A DNA stretch of 35,334 nt, taken from contig NZ_QRDZ01000059.1 in NCBI RefSeq assembly GCF_003386235.1, forward strand, positions 1 through 35,334. The letters are read 5' to 3'. The notes under the pieces were generated by a model that was not told the DNA's origin, did no database searches, and saw nothing but the letters and a program-made list of their open reading frames with translations. Shown here piece by piece: positions 14,621 to 23,253 of this stretch (positions are counted from its first letter, which is position 1; the number at the start of each line of letters is the position of its first letter). The translations under genes and the position numbers were made by a program. This DNA comes from Cohnella phaseoli (lineage in GTDB: Bacteria > Bacillota > Bacilli > Paenibacillales > Paenibacillaceae).

Positions 14621-16168
14621 TTATTTCGTTTTAATAACGGTCACGGACAGGGGATCGACGTATTCTCCTTGCTTAAGAGCGGAGAAATGCAGATGAGGAC
14701 CGGTAGATTGTCCGGTACTGCCCAACTGCCCGATCAGGTCTCCGCTTTTCACTTCGTCCCCGGCTTCGACGGCAAGCTTGTCCAGATGACGGTATTCCGT
14801 GCTCCATGCTTTATTGTGTTGAATGGTGACCGTTAAACCTTTGGCAGTATCGTATTCGGCTACAACCACTTTGCCGGAGCCGGCTGCGAAAATATCCGAA
14901 CCGACTTTGCCGGCGATGTCGATGCCGTCGTGCAGCGTTTTTTCAGCTGTTACCGGGTGGATGCGGTTGCCGTAGCGCGAGCTGATTTTAGCGTCTTTGG
15001 GAAGCTTGAGCAGCAGTTTGATATCCGCTGCGCCATCGTCGTTCTGGACGACAGCCTCAACGACCGGCTGCTTTGTCGCCGGCCCTTTCTTGTCCGCCGC
15101 GAGGGCGGAAGGCAGCATTAAAGCACCGGCCAGAATGAATACGGCCGCCCCGACGATAGTAGCTCTTCTTCGCGCAGGTTTATAGTCTCGGATCATCTCG
15201 ATTCTCCTCACGATCATTTTTTTACTTCCGAAGAAACCGACTCCCGATAATGCGACTTTTCTGGAAGCGCCAAGCTCTAGCAGCTTGATCATGCAGGACG
15301 CATAGACTTGCTTGGGCGCGATGCCGCTAAGCACCGTTGCGTCGCAGGAATTCTCCTGATGGCCGCGCATACTCTTTAGACCATACCACGCTAGCGGATT
15401 AAACCAATGCACGGAAACGAGCGAATACGCCAGCAGATTGACCCAAATATCCTTCCTCTTGTGATGAGTCAGCTCATGCCTGAAGATGCACTCCCATTCG
15501 GCTTCGCTCAGACGGCCGACCAAATCGTGCGGAATTAGCACAATAGGGGAAAATAGGCCGAAAAGAGCCGGACCGGACACCTGACGGGTAAGCCGAAGTT
15601 CGACGCGGGCATGGATGCCCAGCTTCGCGCGAATGCGCATGAAGCTTTTTACCAGCTCGCCAGGGGCGGTCCAGTCGCTTTCCCGTCTGAGCGCCCGAAG
15701 CATTGCGAGATGTCCAGCCAACGGGAACAGAAGAGCGACCGCGATCCCAGCCAACCATACGGCCACCGCGATTTGCAGGCTAGAGCTATTCGTCGCCCAA
15801 CTGCCGTCCCTCGCGGGTTTTATCATATTGGACAACGCTCCGTTGTCTACGCGTCCCGGCTCAGAGGTCGCTTCCCTTCCGACCGGCAAGCTCTCGTCGC
15901 CATAAGGCGCGACTGTCTCGAAAGCCGGCATTCTAGCTTCGACCGCATCGGGCAAGGGGAACCAGCGCAGCTGACTCCCTACATCTCCGGGCAGCAGCGG
16001 GATCAGCAGCTTCGCGAGCAGCAGGAACCACAGGGCGTAGCTCCAGAGCGGCGGCAGCGTCTTGCGGCCAAGCCGCAGCGTCAACGCGATCAGAAGCGCG
16101 AGCGCCGCGGCTTCCGCCGAGCCGACCAGCGTTTGCCCGAACAGTCGGACTGCAGCCTCCATCGTCAT
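14621..16168 (-). CDS. BlaR1-like M56 membrane protease fused to M23 peptidase
   Basis: A 515-aa membrane protein. Hydrophobic helices at about residues 10-35, 42-60 and 130-155 and the zinc motif HELTH near residue 230 mark the M56 (BlaR1/MecR1) domain. Another helix near 335-355 (TIVGAAVFILAGALMLPSALA) leads outside. In BlaR1 a penicillin-binding sensor domain follows there; here residues from about 395 on form an M23/LytM endopeptidase instead (SRYGNRIHPV, HDGIDIAG, and HLHF near the end, giving the H..D and HxH zinc ligands). It overlaps the blaI-like gene by 4 bp. It probably senses or cuts cell-wall peptide and cleaves the repressor. Complete; no frameshift seen. Confidence 0.85.
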   Translation of the reverse strand: MTMEAAVRLFGQTLVGSAEAAALALLIALTLRLGRKTLPPLWSYALWFLLLAKLLIPLLPGDVGSQLRWFPLPDAVEARMPAFETVAPYGDESLPVGREATSEPGRVDNGALSNMIKPARDGSWATNSSSLQIAVAVWLAGIAVALLFPLAGHLAMLRALRRESDWTAPGELVKSFMRIRAKLGIHARVELRLTRQVSGPALFGLFSPIVLIPHDLVGRLSEAEWECIFRHELTHHKRKDIWVNLLAYSLVSVHWFNPLAWYGLKSMRGHQENSCDATVLSGIAPKQVYASCMIKLLELGASRKVALSGVGFFGSKKMIVRRIEMIRDYKPARRRATIVGAAVFILAGALMLPSALAADKKGPATKQPVVEAVVQNDDGAADIKLLLKLPKDAKISSRYGNRIHPVTAEKTLHDGIDIAGKVGSDIFAAGSGKVVVAEYDTAKGLTVTIQHNKAWSTEYRHLDKLAVEAGDEVKSGDLIGQLGSTGQSTGPHLHFSALKQGEYVDPLSVTVIKTK

Positions 16169-16539
16169 TTCTCCTTTTCGCGAAGCAAATCTTTCAATTC
16201 CTTGATGTCTTCGGGCGTGAGCTTCTCGGATTCCAGGAAATGCACCATCATCGGTTTAAGCGCGCCTCCGTAAATTCGGTCGAGGAAGGAGCGGCTTGCT
16301 TCGCGAACGCATTCTTCCTCGTTCACTAGCGGGAAGTAAGTATATTCCCGCCCTTCCTTATGAAAATCGAGAGCGCCTTTCTGAACAAGCCGGCCAATAA
16401 GCGTCTTGATCGTCTTCGGTTTCCAGGCTTTCGTTCCGCTTAAGCGGGCGATGATGTCGGCGGCCGTCAATGGCGACGATTGCCATACGATTCGCATAAT
16501 ATCCCATTCCGCGTCCGAAATAGGAGGTGATTCGGGCAT
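16165..16539 (-). CDS. BlaI/MecI/CopY-family transcriptional repressor
   Basis: A 124-aa winged-helix repressor: ISDAEWDIMRIVWQSSPLTAADIIARLS, then TIKTLIGRLVQKGALDFHKEGREYTYFPLV and a C-terminal dimerisation helix (FLDRIYGGALKPMMVHFLES). Family members are inactivated by cleavage when the partner M56 protease receives its signal. The start at 16539 has GGAGG (CCTCC on the plus strand, 16547-16551) 7 nt away; an upstream in-frame start would add 11 residues. It is the first gene of a pair with the M56-M23 gene and has two family-type operators upstream. Confidence 0.92.
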   Translation of the reverse strand: MPESPPISDAEWDIMRIVWQSSPLTAADIIARLSGTKAWKPKTIKTLIGRLVQKGALDFHKEGREYTYFPLVNEEECVREASRSFLDRIYGGALKPMMVHFLESEKLTPEDIKELKDLLREKEK

Positions 16540-16585
16540 GTCGGTTCCTCCGTTCATTTTTAGTGCCGGCAAAGAAAACGCAATG

Positions 16586-16639
16586 GATTACACTTGTAGT
16601 CTACACACAAAGATTACATTTGTAATCCGTCTGTGTCAA
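16586..16639 (-). promoter_or_regulatory. Promoter and two BlaI/MecI-type operators
   Basis: Two dyads with the TACA-N2-TGTA core of BlaI/MecI operators: GATTACACTTGTAGTC (16586-16601) and GATTACATTTGTAATC (16612-16627), starts 26 bp apart. On the minus strand a consensus TTGACA -35 (16634-16639) lies 17 bp from TAATCT (16611-16616), so the second operator sits between -35 and -10. This predicts autorepression of the blaI-like/M56 pair. Confidence 0.82.
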
Positions 16640-16640
16640 G

Positions 16641-17513
16641 TCACTCGCCGCCATCCGCCGAAACCTTGCGAAGCTGTTTGCGATATTCCGTAGGGGAGAA
16701 GCCGCTCCAGGCATGGAACTTCTTGGAGAAATAAAGCGCGTCCCCGTAACCGACGGACGAAGCGACCTGCTCGATCGTCATCGACGAAGCGAGCAGCAGC
16801 TCGGCTCGCTGCATGCGAATTTGCAGCAGGTACTGCATCGGCGACATGCCGGTCGCTTGCTTGAACAGCTTGCATAGATGGGTGCGATGGTAGCCGAACA
16901 TGCTCGCCATATGCGAGACGGAAATCGGCTGGGCGAACTGCAGCGTCAAGTATTGCAGCGCCTGCTTGACGGCGTGATCCGAGTCCGCCGGCGCGGGAGC
17001 CGCAAGGCGCTTTTTGGCGCGGGCGGCGCCAAGCTGATGCAGCAGGAGGCGAAGCCAGCCTTCGGCTTCCAGGTTGGATAGCTCCGGGCTAAGCGAAGTA
17101 TCGAAGCAGCGGCGAAGCTGCGCGTAGGCGTTGCGAACGTGCGGATTTAAGCTGCCGGGGACGACCGGGGATTCCGGGGAGACGCCGATCGCCTCCAAGG
17201 CGGCAGCTGCTCCGGGACCGTTGAAGGCGAACCAGGCGTAACGCCATGGCGACGCTTCATCCGCCTGATACCAGAACAGCTCGTCGGGAAAGATGACGAA
17301 GGAATCGCCCGCACCGCAGCGGTAGGAGGTTCCTCTGATCATAAAGTCGCCGTATCCGGACAGCACAGTATGAATCAAGTAATAATCGTGGATAGTCGGT
17401 CCCATTTTATGCAGCGATATCGGTTGAGCTTCGCCGCTGAACAGCACGGTCAGCTCGGCTGCGGAAGGGGAAGGATTAAAGGCGACGGAATAATCGTCAT
17501 GATCGGGATTCAA
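16641..17513 (-). CDS. AraC-family transcriptional regulator (probable melA regulator)
   Basis: A 290-aa regulator with an AraC-type arm and cupin (IHDYYLIHTVLSGYGDFMIRG, GAGDSFVIFPDELFWYQAD, WRYAWFAFNG) and a C-terminal HTH pair (SVSHMASMFGYHRTHLCKLF, TIEQVASSVGYGDALYFSKKF). The N-terminal string resembles the MsmR/RafR-type regulators of raffinose and melibiose genes. It is divergent from the GH4 alpha-galactosidase with 147 bp between, which suggests it activates that gene in response to an alpha-galactoside. Its 3' end adjoins the BlaI operator region, so read-through into that pair is possible. Confidence 0.9.
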   Translation of the reverse strand: MNPDHDDYSVAFNPSPSAAELTVLFSGEAQPISLHKMGPTIHDYYLIHTVLSGYGDFMIRGTSYRCGAGDSFVIFPDELFWYQADEASPWRYAWFAFNGPGAAAALEAIGVSPESPVVPGSLNPHVRNAYAQLRRCFDTSLSPELSNLEAEGWLRLLLHQLGAARAKKRLAAPAPADSDHAVKQALQYLTLQFAQPISVSHMASMFGYHRTHLCKLFKQATGMSPMQYLLQIRMQRAELLLASSMTIEQVASSVGYGDALYFSKKFHAWSGFSPTEYRKQLRKVSADGGE

Positions 17514-17660
17514 CGGGAATCACCTGCCAGGGCTTTTCCTTAACTATAGCAAACAAACGACAAATGTCCATATAGATGCGCGATGACTCCATACTCTTAT
17601 GGGGGCGCTTGCATTACATTGGGAGTAGCCAATCATCTTATTCAACCGGAGGTTACGAAC

Positions 17661-18962
17661 TTGTCTAAAATTACTTTTATCGGCGCAGGAAGTACGGTTT
17701 TCGCCAAAAACGTGCTCGGAGACGTCATGCATACGCCAGCTCTTCAAGGCTTCGAGATTGCTCTTTACGACATCGATCCCGTTCGTCTGAAGGACTCGGA
17801 GAACATTCTCAATAACATCAAAAAGACATCCGGAAGCACCTGCGTCATTAAGTCCTACAGCGATCGCAAAGAGGCGCTCCGCGGATCGAAATACGTCGTT
17901 AACGCGATTCAAGTCGGCGGCTACGATCCTTGTACGATTACCGACTTCGAGGTGCCGAAGAAATACGGTCTGCGCCAGACGATCGCGGACACGGTCGGCA
18001 TCGGCGGCATTTTCCGCAACCTGCGCACGATTCCGGTTATGCTCGATTTTGCCAAGGACATTCGCGAGGTTTGCCCGGACGCTCTGTTCTTGAACTATAC
18101 GAACCCGATGGCTGTGCTGACGAACGTCATGAACACCTATGGCGGCGTAAACACGGTCGGTCTGTGCCACAGCGTGCAAGTGTGCGTTAAAGATTTGTTC
18201 CAAAATCTCGGCATGGACACGACGGGCGTCAAATCGAAGATTGCCGGCATCAACCACATGGCTTGGCTGCTTGAGGTGTCCAAGGACGGCGTCGACCTGT
18301 ATCCGGAGATCAAACGTCGCGCGATCGAGAAGCAGAAGGAGAAGCACCACGACATGGTTCGCCTCGAGCTGATGCTGAAATTCGGCTACTATATCACGGA
18401 ATCGTCCGAGCACAATGCTGAATATCACCCGTACTTCATCAAGCGCAATTACCCGGAGCTGATCGAACGCTTCAACATTCCGCTTGACGAGTATCCGCGC
18501 CGCTGCGTCGAGCAGATCGCCAACTGGGAGAAAATGCGCGGCGAGCTCCTGGGCGATGCGAGCCTCACGCACGAACGCTCGCACGAATATGCTTCCTACA
18601 TTCTGGAAGCGATCGAGACGAACGTGCCGTTCAAGATCGGCGGCAACGTTATGAACACTGGCGGGTTGATCTCCAACCTGCCGCGCGAAGCTTGCGTAGA
18701 AGTGCCTTGTCTCGTTGATCGCTCCGGCGTTAATCCGACTTACATCGGCAACCTGCCGCCGCAACTCGCTGCGCTTAACCGCACGAACATCAACACCCAG
18801 CTGTTGACGATCGAAGCCGCGATCACCGGCAAGAGAGAGCATGTGTACCACGCGGCCATGCTGGATCCGCATACGTCCGCGGAGCTGTCGCTGGACGACA
18901 TCGTTTCCTTGTGCGACGATCTGATCGAAGCGCATGGCGACTGGCTTCCGAAGTTCGCGTGA
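17661..18962 (+). CDS. melA: Alpha-galactosidase, glycoside hydrolase family 4
   Basis: A 433-aa NAD- and Mn-dependent GH4 enzyme that cleaves alpha-galactosides such as melibiose by an oxidation-elimination mechanism. The N-terminal Rossmann motif is ITFIGAGSTVFAKNVLGD. The metal ligands are expected to be C in GLCHSVQ and H in GINHMAW. NAIQVGGYD, ADTVGIGGIFRNLRT and YTNPMAV are typical of the alpha-galactosidase branch. The start is TTG at 17661, since GGAGG (17648-17652) is 8 nt before it and the protein then begins as family members do; an ATG at 17583 would add 26 unrelated residues. Cytoplasmic, so the substrate must be imported by a transporter encoded elsewhere. A terminator follows. 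Confidence 0.93.
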   Translation: MSKITFIGAGSTVFAKNVLGDVMHTPALQGFEIALYDIDPVRLKDSENILNNIKKTSGSTCVIKSYSDRKEALRGSKYVVNAIQVGGYDPCTITDFEVPKKYGLRQTIADTVGIGGIFRNLRTIPVMLDFAKDIREVCPDALFLNYTNPMAVLTNVMNTYGGVNTVGLCHSVQVCVKDLFQNLGMDTTGVKSKIAGINHMAWLLEVSKDGVDLYPEIKRRAIEKQKEKHHDMVRLELMLKFGYYITESSEHNAEYHPYFIKRNYPELIERFNIPLDEYPRRCVEQIANWEKMRGELLGDASLTHERSHEYASYILEAIETNVPFKIGGNVMNTGGLISNLPREACVEVPCLVDRSGVNPTYIGNLPPQLAALNRTNINTQLLTIEAAITGKREHVYHAAMLDPHTSAELSLDDIVSLCDDLIEAHGDWLPKFA

Positions 18963-19063
18963 ATGGCCTGATCGTCCGTAAGGACAAGGATGAGGCAGCG
19001 GGAAGGTAAATTCGAGGATTTACAGATCTGAAACGTGAGCCTATAGAAGCATAGATTTCGGGG

Positions 19064-19119
19064 AAGCCCCTCATCGAAGCCGGACACTTTAAGTGCTGCG
19101 CTTGGATGGGGGGCTTTTT
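19064..19119 (+). terminator. Rho-independent terminator after melA
   Basis: AAGCCCCTCATC (19064-19075) pairs with GATGGGGGGCTT (19105-19116) with one G-U pair, followed by a T-tract. The long loop contains a further small dyad (CACTTTAAGTG). The rest of 18963-19262 shows no gene; a weak TTGAGT/GATACT pair at 19121-19149 might serve the next gene. Confidence 0.85.
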
Positions 19120-19262
19120 GTTGAGTTGAGGTTTAGGACTTAGGATACTTTCCCCAGGAATGAAATGTAAGTAAAATAGGGCGGAATTCAAGTGGAAATC
19201 GCCAAGTGAATGTAAATGAAATCTTTTAGTTCTAATATGCCGAGAAAAAGGAGCTATGTCGT

Positions 19263-19616
19263 ATGGGAGTTTCTGTGTATTACACGTGTGTGAGAGACCG
19301 CAGCCTCACCAACAGTGAGGAGCAAGAGGTAACGGCCGTCATTGATAACTACAACGCAGGTTTTGAAATGAAGGATATTGGAGAAGAATTTTGTGTTTAC
19401 GACTATGACCCGGATGAACCGACTGTGATCTTTGCAGGTTCGACGAAGCTGCCCTTGTCGGATAATTTTGAAGATACATTGCATGCGCTGTTTTATTGGT
19501 TGGGCTGTTTGACGGATATTAGAAGATGTATTTCTGACGGGGATTGGCATGTGCATCTGGACGATACGGATGCCGTCTGGGATGAGGAAACGGGCTGGCA
19601 CATGCCGGAAGATTAG
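19263..19616 (+). CDS. Hypothetical protein, 117 aa
   Basis: I do not recognise this family. The reading frame is real in appearance: AAGGAG (19248-19253) lies 9 nt before the ATG, and the product is a compact acidic soluble protein without signal peptide or membrane segment. It has many aspartates, glutamates and aromatic residues (FCVYDYDPDEPTVIFAG; HVHLDDTDAVWDEETGWHMPED). Its AT content is clearly higher than that of its neighbours, which may mean separate origin. It lies alone between the melA terminator and the glycoside hydrolase gene. Small acidic proteins of this look include immunity proteins, but there is no toxin gene nearby, so no function is assigned. Confidence 0.6.
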   Translation: MGVSVYYTCVRDRSLTNSEEQEVTAVIDNYNAGFEMKDIGEEFCVYDYDPDEPTVIFAGSTKLPLSDNFEDTLHALFYWLGCLTDIRRCISDGDWHVHLDDTDAVWDEETGWHMPED

Positions 19617-19751
19617 AATCGGCTGGACAGCCCCTTCGTTTTGTGATCCGTTATCCCCAATTCGTGCAAAAGAGCAGCCGAATGCGCGTAGGAACCGTTC
19701 CCCGGCCGGTGCTAGAATGTTAGCCATACAAGCGACAGGGGAGTTGCGGTT

Positions 19752-22049
19752 ATGGACAAAAGGAAAGCATTGGCGACGGGCTGCGCGGCGTTGGCCGTTG
19801 CGGCCGTAGTGACGGCGGGAGCCGTAAAATGGGTGAAAACGGAGGGAGCAGGCGGCAAGGAGGCCGGAACGGGAAACGTATCGTACGAGGCGCGGGCGTT
19901 AGGCTCGAAGACGTTCGACGAGGAGGCGTTCCGCGATCCGGACGTGAAATACCGTCCGCTGCGCATTCTGCATGAAAGCGTACATTCGGGCGTGATAAAG
20001 AAGCTGAAGGATCTCGGGTACGGGGGCTTGGTTACGAATGTGGAGTACAAGCCGTTCTCGATGTACTTGCAGGCGCCGGACTACTGGAGAATGCTCAAGC
20101 AGAACGTATCGTACGCCATCGATACACTGGGGCTGCGTGTGTGGCTGTACGACGAATTGGGGTGGCCGAGCGGCGCCGCAGGCGGACTCGTGCTTAAGGA
20201 GCGGCCCGACCTTGAGGCCCAGGGATTGGCCGTCGTCACAGAAGAGACGAAGGGCGGAGGGGAGATTGAGATCGTTCATCCGCAGGGTCACGGCAGCGTC
20301 GTATCTGCCGTCGCTTACCGGGGGACGGAGAGTACGTTTGAGCCGGAAAGCCTCGTCGATCTGACCGCTTCTCTGGACGAGGGAGGAAGCTTAAAGTGGA
20401 AGCCGGCCGACGATGAGAGCTGGGTCGTATTTTATTTTGTTCAGAAGCCTTTTTACGAGGGCACCCATGCCGCATTCAACTGGTTCGAGCAGCGACGCTA
20501 TCCGAATCTGCTGGAGGAAGAGACCGCCGCCAAGTTTGTCGAGGTCACGCACGAACAATACCGCAGGGAGGTCGGCGAATATTTCGGCAGCGGCATCGAG
20601 GCCTTTTTCACCGATGAGCCTTCTCTGCTCGGTACCTACTTCACTGACGAGCCGCCCGTCAAACCGGTGACGAAAGACGAACCCGATCCGGACTTTCCGC
20701 TGCTGCTGACGCTGAATTGGGGGAATCGGCTGGCCGAACAATTCCGGGAGCGCCGAGGCTACGATTTGCTTCTCAATCTACCGCTGCTCGTTACCGGTGA
20801 CGGTGAGAAGGCGCTTAGAACGCGTTGGGATTATTATCGCACGCTGTCGGAGACGTTGGGGGACAGCTACTTCGGGACGCTGGAGAAGTTCGGGGACGAC
20901 TACGGCGTCGCTTCGTCCGGGCATCTGCTGCTGGAGGAGAACTTGTACCATCAAGCCGTATTCGAAGGCGACCTGATCCAGCTATACCGCCGAATGCACA
21001 TCCCCGGCATCGATATGCTGACCTCGTACCCGGAGCAGGCCAAGGATTGGGGCGTCACCGTCGCCAAGCTGGCCAGCTCCGCGGCTTCGCTGTACGGACG
21101 GGAGCGCGTCATGAGCGAAATTTCGAGCGCATTCGACGCCGAGGACGGAGGTCTGCGGGGACGACTGGGCGCCGCGGCGGTGCAGTATGCTTACGGTGTC
21201 GATACGTTTAATTCGTATTATCGGCACGAGACGATGAGCGACGAGGATAATCGCGCCTTCACCGACTACCTTGGACGAATCGGATATATGCTGGACGGGG
21301 GAGCGTCGGACGCGAAGCTGGCCGTCTATTACCCGATCGAAAGCGTATGGGCGCGGACGCTGCCGCCGATGACGCTGCATGCGAAGGACTTCGCGCGCGA
21401 AGCGGTGGCGCTGAGCGATAATTTCAAGCAGGTGTCCCTGAAGCTGGTAGAGCGGCAAGCGGACTTCGACTACATCGATTCCACCGCCCTGCTCGAGAGC
21501 AAGGCGGACAAGAGCGGTTGGATCGTTCCCGGGGGCAAACGTTACGAGGCGCTGCTTATCCCGAGCATCGACGTTCTGGATACGGAGGCGATGGATCGGC
21601 TGGAGGAGATCGCGGATGCCGGCACGACGCTGATCGTACAGGGAGACGGCCCTTCCGTGGCGGAGACCGGCGCCGACAGCGGCAAGCTTGTCGAACGCTT
21701 CCGCAGGCTGCTCCAGCGGGACAACGTGCGCCGCGCGAACGGAGCGGACGAGGCGGCGGAGGCGGCCAGCCGCGCCTTCGCGCCCGCAATAGAGCTGAGC
21801 TCAGCCGAACCGTCGATCGTGGCGCGAACGCAGCGCTTCGCCGATTCGTCCGCTTTTCTGTTTGTGAACACTTCGCGCGAAAGCCGCTCCTTCCAAGCGC
21901 TTATGGCTGCAACGGGCCAGCGCGTTCGTCTGTGGAATCCGGAAACGGGCGAGATTCGCGAGCTGTCGCACGAGACCGAAGGAAGTCGGATAAGCGCAGA
22001 GCTGACGATGGAGGGATGGCAGGCGGTCGTCGTTACCGTGGAGCCTTAA
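19752..22049 (+). CDS. Large glycoside hydrolase-like protein (GH106-like), membrane anchored or secreted
   Basis: A 765-aa protein with an N-terminal hydrophobic segment (ALAVAAVVTAGAVKW) that should export or anchor it. The rest resembles the catalytic barrel of GH106-like alpha-L-rhamnosidases and their unclassified relatives: VWLYDELGWPSGAAGG (D134, E135), EAFFTDEPS (D288, E289), GHLLLEE (E395, E396) and SEISSAFD (E456). These conserved acids are the candidates for catalysis. A small all-beta ending follows (SAFLFVNTS, VRLWNPETGEIREL). It is a close paralogue of the protein at 28141 but lacks that protein's flanking beta-sandwich domains. GGGGAG (19738-19743) precedes the ATG. The substrate is not determined; plant or microbial rhamnose-containing polysaccharide is a guess. 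Confidence 0.7.
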   Translation: MDKRKALATGCAALAVAAVVTAGAVKWVKTEGAGGKEAGTGNVSYEARALGSKTFDEEAFRDPDVKYRPLRILHESVHSGVIKKLKDLGYGGLVTNVEYKPFSMYLQAPDYWRMLKQNVSYAIDTLGLRVWLYDELGWPSGAAGGLVLKERPDLEAQGLAVVTEETKGGGEIEIVHPQGHGSVVSAVAYRGTESTFEPESLVDLTASLDEGGSLKWKPADDESWVVFYFVQKPFYEGTHAAFNWFEQRRYPNLLEEETAAKFVEVTHEQYRREVGEYFGSGIEAFFTDEPSLLGTYFTDEPPVKPVTKDEPDPDFPLLLTLNWGNRLAEQFRERRGYDLLLNLPLLVTGDGEKALRTRWDYYRTLSETLGDSYFGTLEKFGDDYGVASSGHLLLEENLYHQAVFEGDLIQLYRRMHIPGIDMLTSYPEQAKDWGVTVAKLASSAASLYGRERVMSEISSAFDAEDGGLRGRLGAAAVQYAYGVDTFNSYYRHETMSDEDNRAFTDYLGRIGYMLDGGASDAKLAVYYPIESVWARTLPPMTLHAKDFAREAVALSDNFKQVSLKLVERQADFDYIDSTALLESKADKSGWIVPGGKRYEALLIPSIDVLDTEAMDRLEEIADAGTTLIVQGDGPSVAETGADSGKLVERFRRLLQRDNVRRANGADEAAEAASRAFAPAIELSSAEPSIVARTQRFADSSAFLFVNTSRESRSFQALMAATGQRVRLWNPETGEIRELSHETEGSRISAELTMEGWQAVVVTVEP

Positions 22050-22063
22050 ACGGACAAGACCTA

Positions 22064-22102
22064 AATAGGCAAGGAGACCGGAATTCGGCCTCCTTGCCTA
22101 TT
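22064..22102. terminator. Bidirectional terminator between convergent genes
   Basis: Perfect 13-bp stem AATAGGCAAGGAG (22064-22076) and CTCCTTGCCTATT (22090-22102), with an inner CCGGAATTCGG dyad. The right arm contains the stop codon of the AraC gene at 22098. Confidence 0.75.
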
Positions 22103-22874
22103 CGGGCTGCGCCCGTAACGTCCGAACGAGCCGCTCTCCCGTAAGGCGATATTCGCTCGGAGTCCTTCCGGTGAGCCTGCGGAACATGCTGGAAAATTGC
22201 GAGCTGGTGGAGAAGCCGCATTCCTGGGAGATCGTGCTCAGCGTCATGTCCGTGGAGACGATCAGCCGTTTGGCGTAGTCGATTCGTTTGTCGATAATGT
22301 AGTTCATCGGCGACAGCCCGGTCCGTTCCTTAAACATGTGCCGGAAATGGTCGTAGCTGTATCCGGACACCTTGGCGAGCGCGGGCAGATTGATGTTCTG
22401 GTTGAAGTTCTCGAGAATGAAGTTTTCGATATAGCGGAAAGAGTCGGAAGCCGAGCTGAGCGAGCGGGTGCGCTCGAACTCGATCAGAAATTCGCTGAGC
22501 AGCAGGTCCAGCTTCAGGTTGTAGTGGAGCCGCTTGCTTAGCAGCTCTTGCTTCATGCGCTTGACGATCTGCAAGAGCTGGCAGGAGCGGTCCGGATACA
22601 CGCCGTTTTGTACGTCAATCACTTCGGTATCGTTTAACGTAAAGCCGATGCAGAAAAGCTCCGTTCCGGTGTCGTGCGTTTCGCTGTGGTACGTGTCGGG
22701 CCGGATCAGACTGAACATGTTGTCGGCATATTCGTATTCCTTGCCTCCGATGTTCGTCGTGCCGCTGCCGCTGATGTAATAGACCAGCTCGTAGCATTTG
22801 TGATGATGGCTCAGAATCTGGGTGTCGGGCTTATGCACATAGAAAAAAATGAATTCCAACTGGTGGGCGAACAT
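22098..22874 (-). CDS. AraC-family transcriptional regulator
   Basis: A 258-aa regulator with a cupin-like N-terminal domain (LSHHHKCYELVYYISGSGTTNIGG, FSLIRPDTYHSETHD) and a C-terminal HTH pair (NLPALAKVSGYSYDHFRHMFKER, TLSTISQECGFSTSSQFSSMFRR). It has a strong promoter of its own (22925-22953). It is divergent from the nucleoside hydrolase-ABC-glycoside hydrolase operon and convergent with the first glycoside hydrolase gene, so it is the probable local activator of the sugar-uptake operon. The inducer is presumably the oligosaccharide taken up. Confidence 0.9.
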   Translation of the reverse strand: MFAHQLEFIFFYVHKPDTQILSHHHKCYELVYYISGSGTTNIGGKEYEYADNMFSLIRPDTYHSETHDTGTELFCIGFTLNDTEVIDVQNGVYPDRSCQLLQIVKRMKQELLSKRLHYNLKLDLLLSEFLIEFERTRSLSSASDSFRYIENFILENFNQNINLPALAKVSGYSYDHFRHMFKERTGLSPMNYIIDKRIDYAKRLIVSTDMTLSTISQECGFSTSSQFSSMFRRLTGRTPSEYRLTGERLVRTLRAQPE

Positions 22875-23253
22875 AGGGAAGCACCTCGCTGTATCGCATC
22901 TTAATCACCATATCGAACAAATCGATCGTAGCAGAGCATTTTCGTATTGTCAAAATGTGCAAGGGTTTTGCGGGGCGGAGAAAAAGATAAGCGCCAATTT
23001 CGAATAAGCATTAGCCATATCGTGATAGCCTGAGAGAATGGGGATATGCTACTTTGAGATTGTCGACACGATCAGATGCGGATGGTGAGGCCGTAAGGGC
23101 TTCGTCCGGCGCAAAGGAGGAATTGAGAGAGAGAACGTGTGCTTGAAGAGCAGCAGACGGAGAAGGGACAAGGTCAGGCTCGATTAGAAGCCGATGAAAA
23201 ATCGTCAGGCAAGACAACATTGCGGAAAACGAATAGCATTCGGAGGTAGTACA
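22875..23253. other. Divergent control region between AraC and nucleoside hydrolase genes
   Basis: This 379-bp gap holds the AraC promoter at its left end and GGAGG (23242-23246) for the nucleoside hydrolase at its right end. No convincing promoter toward the operon was found, which suits an activator-dependent start. No protein-coding frame, RNA gene or riboswitch was recognised. Confidence 0.55.
22925..22953 (-). promoter_or_regulatory. Sigma-A promoter of the AraC gene at 22098-22874
   Basis: On the minus strand a consensus TTGACA (22948-22953), 17-bp spacer and TACGAT (22925-22930), about 50 bp before the start codon. Confidence 0.7.

Noticed and set aside
17544..18935. 463-codon minus-strand open frame
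   Set aside because: Complement of the GH4 alpha-galactosidase gene; its protein has no family signature.
23194..23253. Longer start for the nucleoside hydrolase
   Set aside because: The 20 extra residues are basic and unrelated to the family, and the good ribosome site serves the ATG at 23254.
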